Position numbers and translations under genes: made by a program. The notes under the pieces were generated by a model, which worked only from the letters and a program-made list of their open reading frames with translations, was not told the DNA's origin and searched no databases. From positions 1 through 25,527 of IMG/VR virus record IMGVR_UViG_3300037189_002681: DNA of 25,527 nt; one strand, 5' to 3'. The stretch comes from a virus. This document shows, in pieces, positions 20,885 through 25,527 of the stretch (the stretch's first letter is position 1; each line of letters opens with the position of its first letter).

Positions 20885-20926
20885 GGGGCCCAGCCCCAAG
20901 GAGCGTATTGCCTTAAGAAAGCAATA
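20885..20926 (+). promoter_or_regulatory. Two stem-loops flanking the SD of the first curlin gene
   Basis: GGGGC (20885-20889) pairs with GCCCC (20893-20897). The SD AAGGAG (20898-20903) follows. Then TATTGC (20906-20911) pairs with GCAATA (20921-20926). The SD is 33 bases from the ATG at 20937, but the second stem-loop would bring it to an effective ~12. T4 genes 25 and 38 use hairpins of this type. Confidence 0.5.
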
Positions 20927-20936
20927 TTGGAATCAT

Positions 20937-21839
20937 ATGGAACAGAGCATCAAAGGCGATGGTAAGTTGTCGAGAAAATTACTTACAATACTGATTTCAA
21001 CTGCAATGTTGACATCGGGAGGCTTTGCTATGGCCGCGGACAATAGCATATTCATCGATCAAGCAGGTGATAATAACCAAATAGTAGTAAATCAGAAAGG
21101 TAGCGGCAACGCTATTGGCGGCACTAACGGGATACCTAGTGCTAGCAACAGAGCAGGAATTAATGGTACTAGCAACGGTGTAGTGATCGATCAAGTGGGT
21201 ACAAGCAACAAGCTGGCACTCAGTTTTAATAACGATGACGGTGGCCCTAGCTCAGGAAGGACTATGACATTTCCAGCTAATCCTTATACTGGTGTTGTAG
21301 GTAGCACTTCGGCACCATTAAGTTTCTTGTATCAGATAGAAGGTTCTAACAACGCAGGCACGATTAACGTAGGAAATCCTAATTCAAAATTAACTAATAC
21401 ACAAGTGCAAGTTAATGGCAATGGTAGCAACAACGCTATCGGTATCAATGTACAAACTGGTAACGATAATACTGTGATTGCTACACTAGGCAGTGGGTTT
21501 GGATCTGGTACTAGTGGCGCTGTAGACAACAGTAATATCACTTCAGTAGTTAATGGTACTGGCAACACTACCGGTATCAATCTAACAGCAAATTCTAACA
21601 CAGTAAGTACACAGCAAACAGGCGATTATAACAGTATTAGTATTGCCGCATCAGGAGTTAGTAATACGTTCAATGTAGCACAGGACAGCACTGCTGTAAC
21701 TGGACATACATTCGCGGCTAACGTAACTGGGTCTGGCAATGATATTGGTGTTGTACAGGCAGGAATAGCAAATAGCACTATTAACGTGAATGTTGCAGGT
21801 AGCAACAACACATTAAGATTAAACAGTAATAAGCCTTAA
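20937..21839 (+). CDS. Curlin-repeat protein 1
   Basis: A 300-residue exported protein. The signal peptide is about residues 12-34 (LLTILISTAMLTSGGFAMA). The mature protein has curlin-like repeats of about 20-25 residues of the form xxxxQxGxxNxxxxxQxG: IFIDQAGDNNQIVVNQKGSGNA, GVVIDQVGTSNKLAL, and more degenerate ones with GSNNA, GNDNT, GTGNTT and TGDYNSI. The Asn/Gln/Gly/Ser ladder with alternating Ile/Val is the amyloid core of CsgA/CsgB. No cysteines. It follows CsgG and is the probable secreted fibre subunit or nucleator; which of the two cannot be told. Confidence 0.9.
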   Translation: MEQSIKGDGKLSRKLLTILISTAMLTSGGFAMAADNSIFIDQAGDNNQIVVNQKGSGNAIGGTNGIPSASNRAGINGTSNGVVIDQVGTSNKLALSFNNDDGGPSSGRTMTFPANPYTGVVGSTSAPLSFLYQIEGSNNAGTINVGNPNSKLTNTQVQVNGNGSNNAIGINVQTGNDNTVIATLGSGFGSGTSGAVDNSNITSVVNGTGNTTGINLTANSNTVSTQQTGDYNSISIAASGVSNTFNVAQDSTAVTGHTFAANVTGSGNDIGVVQAGIANSTINVNVAGSNNTLRLNSNKP

Positions 21840-21840
21840 T

Positions 21841-22629
21841 ATGTTAAAACGCATCATAGCATCACTACTATGTATTGGTGCTGTTGAAGCTTATGCGGCA
21901 GATAACAGCACCTACATAGACCAATCGGGCGATAACGCAACAGTGTTAATCGTACAGGATGGTGCCGGTAATCGAGTTCGGGGATTACCAGGCAGTGGAA
22001 CTAGTGATGAAACCCCGGCTATAATGTATGGAGATAGTAACCAGATAACTATCAGCCAAGTGGGTTCAGGCAACACGATGAAATTTGGTGCTCAGACAAA
22101 ATTGCCATCGGAATTAGACATTGCTGGATACAGTGGTAATATCTTTTACTACAACGTAAAAGGTAATAGTAATAATGCCGTCATAGATAGCAATGGCAAT
22201 GGCAAAGATATCAGCAAAGGCAACAGCATCATACTAACACAGACCGGTAATGGCAACAACGCTGAAGTTAAGATGACGGGTACTGCTAATAATCTAACAG
22301 CTACTACCAGCGGCGGTAACTCTAACGGAGTTATTTCGTTAACCGCAGGAGATAGAAATTTACAGCAAATCACAGTATCTAGCGGTAGTAATAATACAGT
22401 TAACATATCCCAAACAGGAAACAATAACTCAGTAATAGGAACAGCAGTAGGTTCTGGAAACAATGTAAACATGTCTCAAGACGGTTTTGGACACACTGCT
22501 ACATTTGATATCATAGGAAATTCTAATACCGTGAAGACTTCACAGCTGGGTATTGGAGATGTTACACCTTTGAACATAGTTATGAAGGGCAGTAACAACG
22601 TCATAGTTGTAGCCAACGGAGGCAAATAA
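21841..22629 (+). CDS. Curlin-repeat protein 2
   Basis: A 262-residue exported protein with signal peptide MLKRIIASLLCIGAVEAYA (cleavage ~20). The first repeat STYIDQSGDNATVLIVQDGAGN and later ones (NSIILTQTGNGNNAEVKMTG, NNTVNISQTGNNNSVIGTAVG, NNVNMSQDGFGHTATFDIIG, NSNTVKTSQLGIG) give a regular Q-G-N ladder, like curlin 1 but more regular, at residues ~130-255. It starts 2 bases after the curlin 1 stop, with no good SD, so it depends on coupling. It overlaps the FecR-domain gene by 1 base (TAATG). Confidence 0.9.
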   Translation: MLKRIIASLLCIGAVEAYAADNSTYIDQSGDNATVLIVQDGAGNRVRGLPGSGTSDETPAIMYGDSNQITISQVGSGNTMKFGAQTKLPSELDIAGYSGNIFYYNVKGNSNNAVIDSNGNGKDISKGNSIILTQTGNGNNAEVKMTGTANNLTATTSGGNSNGVISLTAGDRNLQQITVSSGSNNTVNISQTGNNNSVIGTAVGSGNNVNMSQDGFGHTATFDIIGNSNTVKTSQLGIGDVTPLNIVMKGSNNVIVVANGGK

Positions 22630-23768
22630 TGAGAAGTCTAGCAGTTTGCCTTATAATACTATGCTCACCTGCCTATGCAGAAATTGGATCTGTGACAGAA
22701 CAGCTAAATTCCGTTCCCGTGATACAGAGACAAAATCAAACACTACAAGCTCCTACCGGAACTAAAGTTGAGATGATGGATGCTGTTCGCACTACACAGG
22801 GTAAGATTGGTATTACGTTCGAAGATAAGAGCCGTGTGCAGGTTAACGAAAACAGTAAACTTGTCATCGATGATTTTGTGTACAGTCCTAAAAACAAAGC
22901 AGGTCAAGCGGCAATGAAAGTAGCATATGGTACTGTTAGATTCGCTAGCGGAGATATAGCACATAACAATAAAGACAAAGTGGCTATCAATACACCTAGT
23001 GCTAGTATCAGTGTGCGCGGCACAGATTTTACAGCAACAGTAGATGAAACTGGAGCCAGCACTGTAGTTCTGTTACCCACTTGTCCAGGCTGGCGCGGCA
23101 GCAGAACTGCTACGGATATCGAACCCGATTGTACAGTAGGTGCTATTACAGTATCCAATGATGCAGGGTCTGTAGTATTGAATAAACCATTCCAAGCTAC
23201 TAGGGTTGAAAATAGAAGCGTACAGCCTAGTCCTCCTGTGATATTAAAACTTAGCGAATTTGCCATGAACAACATGTTAATTGTTGCTCCTCCTAGAGAA
23301 TTAGAAGCCAAACAAGATGACAATCGTAAGGAGATGAAAGGCATATTAGATGTTAACTTCTTGAAAGAAACAGGACTGGCTAATGCTCTGGATGCAGAAC
23401 AAAAAGACATGTTCGTTGACAAGTTGAGCCGTAATTTCCTAGATCAAGATTTTCTAGCCAATGTTCTAGATATCATTAATGCGCAGATGGCCGCGCAGGT
23501 TAATTTGCTGAACAGCACTAAATCAGGGCTGTTACCCGATTACAATGCTGTTACAGGAGTAGTAGCTGAAGTTGACGATACATCTGTTACACTGAGTCGT
23601 AGTGATGGTAGCAATAGACAAAGCATTACTACTCCTAAAAATCAAAACTCAACTCTAGTTCAGACGCAAGGAAGTATCGAAGTTAAAAACCGTGTAAATA
23701 ATGGTGGCGGTACAACTATCACAGTAGTACAAGACAATTCGGCAATAGTGACGGCTCCAAGAAAATGA
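22629..23768 (+). CDS. FecR-domain secreted protein in the curli operon
   Basis: A 379-residue protein with signal peptide (MRSLAVCLIILCSPAYA). Residues ~20-140 match the FecR beta-domain: VGSVTEQLNSV...GTKVEMMDAVRTTQGKIGITFEDKSRVQVNENSKLVIDDFVY, then AAMKVAYGTVRFASGDI and VAINTPSASISVRGTDF. Two cysteines (~150, ~168) and a helical region (~225-300), then a Thr/Ser/Asn-rich end (~305-379) follow. In the host, FecR domains sense or bind at the cell surface. Lying between curlins 2 and 3, it could anchor the fibre to the cell or chaperone subunits. It overlaps curlin 3 by 4 bases (ATGA). No cognate ECF sigma is seen. Confidence 0.85.
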   Translation: MRSLAVCLIILCSPAYAEIGSVTEQLNSVPVIQRQNQTLQAPTGTKVEMMDAVRTTQGKIGITFEDKSRVQVNENSKLVIDDFVYSPKNKAGQAAMKVAYGTVRFASGDIAHNNKDKVAINTPSASISVRGTDFTATVDETGASTVVLLPTCPGWRGSRTATDIEPDCTVGAITVSNDAGSVVLNKPFQATRVENRSVQPSPPVILKLSEFAMNNMLIVAPPRELEAKQDDNRKEMKGILDVNFLKETGLANALDAEQKDMFVDKLSRNFLDQDFLANVLDIINAQMAAQVNLLNSTKSGLLPDYNAVTGVVAEVDDTSVTLSRSDGSNRQSITTPKNQNSTLVQTQGSIEVKNRVNNGGGTTITVVQDNSAIVTAPRK

Positions 23769-24376
23769 AACTAATAGCAATATTCCTAATGATCATATCA
23801 CTAGCTGGGCTTAGATGCACTGATGTAAAAGCCCAATCTACTAGCGATAATACCATTTACATAGATCAAGTAGGAAGCAACAATTCTATCTCCATAGACC
23901 AAACAGGTAACGGACATTCTGCTACAGTTAGCCTGGGCAATAATAATGGTAGCAGTAATGTAGATTACACTACTATAGCTATAATACAACAAGGTGCTCC
24001 TAAGACTGCTAGTGTAGAAATTAAAGCAGGCAGTAACAATTCTGTAAGCATACAACAAGATGGTTCAGGTAATCATACTGCGGCTATTCAAAATCTAAAT
24101 GGTAGCGGTAATCAATTCAACATAACACAAAGTGGTAATGGTAAACATGAATTTACAGTAACTAATACTGCGGGCAGTACCAACGATGCTAATGTATTAA
24201 ACGCACAACAGACTGGCGGAGTTGGTGCTGAAAAAACATTTAATGTTTGGTTGAATGGTGCAACTGGAGCTAATATTTCTGTACAACAAACTAATCCCAC
24301 AACTGCCAGCCAAGGCAGTATGAGCATACAGTGTATGCCAGGCACATGTGGTAATTGGTCTTATATCCGTAATTAA
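23765..24376 (+). CDS. Curlin-repeat protein 3
   Basis: A 203-residue exported protein (signal peptide ~1-24, MKLIAIFLMIISLAGLRC...VKAQ; the LAGLRC does not form a clear lipobox). Curlin repeats: NTIYIDQVGSNNSISIDQTGNGHSA, SNVDYTTIAIIQQGAPKTASVEI, NSVSIQQDGSGNHTAAIQNL, and NQFNITQSGNGKHEFTVTN. The last ~50 residues are less regular and contain two cysteines (CMPGTC) near the C-terminus, which is unlike typical curlins; they may cap the fibre or form a surface loop. It ends the translationally coupled curlin2-FecR-curlin3 run. Confidence 0.9.
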   Translation: MKLIAIFLMIISLAGLRCTDVKAQSTSDNTIYIDQVGSNNSISIDQTGNGHSATVSLGNNNGSSNVDYTTIAIIQQGAPKTASVEIKAGSNNSVSIQQDGSGNHTAAIQNLNGSGNQFNITQSGNGKHEFTVTNTAGSTNDANVLNAQQTGGVGAEKTFNVWLNGATGANISVQQTNPTTASQGSMSIQCMPGTCGNWSYIRN

Positions 24377-24391
24377 ACACTAGGTTAAAGC

Positions 24392-24431
24392 CTCCGTTAC
24401 TAGTAGTAAATACTATTGGACTTAACGGGAG
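24392..24431 (+). promoter_or_regulatory. Hairpin with late-promoter-like AGTAAATA in the middle and SD in the 3' arm
   Basis: CTCCGTTA (24392-24399) pairs with TAACGG-G-AG (24423-24431, one bulge), which includes the SD GGGAG of the adhesin gene. An inner stem, TAGTA (24401-24405)/TACTA (24411-24415), surrounds part of AGTAAATA (24405-24412), a six-of-eight match to TATAAATA. Read-through RNA would hide the SD; RNA begun at ~24418 would not. Confidence 0.45.
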
Positions 24432-24437
24432 CGAACC

Positions 24438-25527
24438 ATGAAAGTTTTCAAACGCAATCTCTTGGCCACCGCCATGAGTATAATTTTTAGTACGTCTGCT
24501 ATAGCAGATGGTCTCGATCTAGGATTTACCACAAGTGGATTAACAGGTTGGACACTTAGCCCTAGTACTGGGGCACAATTACCAACACAATGGAATAGCC
24601 AAGGAAAAGGTGCTAACATTGTTAGTGCTATGACTAACTATACACCAGGTGGCGGACTAACATGGAACATCACACCATACAGTGGTGAATATATGGCTAG
24701 TTTACAACCGACAGGCAGTACTATGTATACTGCTATGGCTAGCAGTTTTGGACTAAGCACTAGTGATAAAGCATCTATACAAAGCTTCTTAGTAGCAAAA
24801 GCCGCTGGAGGACAAACTACTCCAACTAATGCGTCATATATGTACTACAGTGGATTAAATCTAACCGCAGGTACAAAATTTACCTTAGCTTGGAACTTCG
24901 TAGCAACAGACTACACACCTTGGAACGATACTAGTATCACATCTCTAGTAGCAACAACTGGTGGCGCGACGCCTAAGATTAACGGATATACTCAGAATTA
25001 TAGTGTATTAGGTGCTATTAACACAGGCGCAGGTAACTGGTCAACAGGCAGTTATGGGTCAACAGGTTGGCAAGTGGCGTCTTATGAAGTAACAGCAGAC
25101 GGCACTTACACTTTAGGTATTGGTGACTTTAACCTAGGTGACACGGCCCTAAGTCCGATCTTATTAGTCAGTGGAGCACCAGGCGTTACATTGAAGAACG
25201 GTGTAGCATTTGGGCCTATCACTTCTAACGATCCTACGATACAAGCAGCCGTAGATGCAGTAGTAACACCAACACCTACTCCGACCCCTACTCCGAGCGG
25301 TCCTATAGATGTTACTAATACATCTGGAACAACAGCTACCAATCCAAGTGGAACTACAGTATTAACAGTTACCAATGCTGGTACATATACTAATGCGGGT
25401 ACTGCTGGCAACGTAGCTAACACTGGTATTTTTAACAACAGTGGAACAGCAGGTGCTATCACTAACACCAGTGGTACATTTACTAACACAGGAACAACGG
25501 GCACAGTAACTAACGCTGGAACATTTA
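24438..25527 (+). CDS. Secreted repeat adhesin-like protein (3' truncated by window)
   Basis: The gene opens at ATG 24438 (SD GGGAG at 24427-24431) and has no stop through base 25527, so at least 363 residues are encoded. Residues 1-24 are a Sec signal peptide (KVFKRNLLATAMSIIFSTSAIA). Residues ~25-275 form a beta-rich domain (LGFTTSGLTGWTLS...NLTAGTKFTLAWNFVATDY) like jelly-roll lectin or carbohydrate-binding modules. A Thr-Pro linker (TPTPTPTPTPSGP) follows. From ~295 on there are tandem ~20-residue repeats with the theme TNxGTxTNxGT, as in beta-helical adhesins or hemagglutinins. It follows the curli cluster and could be the attached adhesin, but the link is positional only. Confidence 0.85.
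   Translation, partial: MKVFKRNLLATAMSIIFSTSAIADGLDLGFTTSGLTGWTLSPSTGAQLPTQWNSQGKGANIVSAMTNYTPGGGLTWNITPYSGEYMASLQPTGSTMYTAMASSFGLSTSDKASIQSFLVAKAAGGQTTPTNASYMYYSGLNLTAGTKFTLAWNFVATDYTPWNDTSITSLVATTGGATPKINGYTQNYSVLGAINTGAGNWSTGSYGSTGWQVASYEVTADGTYTLGIGDFNLGDTALSPILLVSGAPGVTLKNGVAFGPITSNDPTIQAAVDAVVTPTPTPTPTPSGPIDVTNTSGTTATNPSGTTVLTVTNAGTYTNAGTAGNVANTGIFNNSGTAGAITNTSGTFTNTGTTGTVTNAGTF

Noticed and set aside
21000-24380. Repeated short DNA motifs in the curlin and adhesin genes as a CRISPR array or other repeat element
   Set aside because: Repeats are irregular, in frame, and explained by the curlin and adhesin peptide repeats.
1-25527. A bacterial chromosome fragment rather than a phage
   Set aside because: DnaK, IscU, ClpS and curli are bacterial in origin, but strand uniformity, T4-type late promoters, dense overlaps, and interspersed conserved marine phage hypotheticals favour a phage. 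An integrated element is not excluded.

Overview
The window looks like part of the genome of a large T4-like myovirus that infects a Gram-negative, probably aquatic proteobacterium. Four things point this way. All 40 genes I support lie on the + strand, mostly with 1-29 base overlaps. The order nrdA-nrdB-glutaredoxin, MazG-like NTPase, DnaQ-like exonuclease and several conserved hypotheticals recalls pelagiphage and cyanophage T4-like genomes. Genes are repeatedly preceded by NATAAATA, the T4-type late promoter, or by TTGACA-17-TATAAT-like early promoters. The accessory genes (curli export pore, OM lipoprotein) need an outer membrane. Host identity is inference.

Layout. 1-2102: ribonucleotide reductase end (nrdA 3' part, nrdB), glutaredoxin and a small hypothetical. 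2098-3980: late structural-type and small secreted or membrane proteins, plus an Hc1-type histone-H1-like protein. 3980-4661: iscU and iscA. 4673-8781: a hairpin-embedded promoter, a conserved hypothetical, a SleB-type cell wall hydrolase next to a small membrane protein, a structural-type protein, and a membrane/coiled-coil protein whose C-terminus lies in the -1 frame. 8765-9113: ribosomal protein bS21 and a tRNA with anticodon CUA (amber suppressor type). 9147-12807: AAA ATPase, tiny proteins, a zinc-ribbon-like protein, a gene with an in-frame TAG at codon 5, exonuclease and MazG. 12803-15629: full-length DnaK, Hsp20 and ClpS, each led by a hairpin placed near the predicted mRNA 5' end. 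15626-17484: heme oxygenase, 2OG-Fe(II) oxygenase and a ferredoxin-dependent bilin reductase, translationally coupled to clpS. 17492-19054: a large protein with a possible PD-(D/E)XK core. 19135-end: a curli-like module (CsgF, CsgG fused to an SH3 domain, three curlin-repeat proteins, a FecR-domain protein) followed by a secreted repeat adhesin that runs off the window.

How it may work together. The cargo reprograms nucleotide supply (RNR, MazG), translation (bS21, suppressor tRNA), Fe-S assembly (IscU/IscA, with a phage Hsp70), proteostasis (DnaK, Hsp20, ClpS), haem-to-bilin conversion, and the cell surface (curli-like fibres and adhesin). The most striking signals are: (1) the CUA tRNA, an in-frame amber codon in a well-led gene, and no TAG stop among 39 visible gene ends; (2) the phage curli system with a CsgG-SH3 fusion and three curlin paralogues; (3) promoters embedded in hairpins whose 3' arm holds the ribosome binding site, recalling the T4 mechanism that silences read-through transcripts. 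Curli-like genes and ho/pcyX-type cassettes have, as I recall, been reported in some marine viruses, so the novelty lies more in the combination and the details. No stretch over 300 bases lacks a gene, and I see no transposon, CRISPR array or rRNA.
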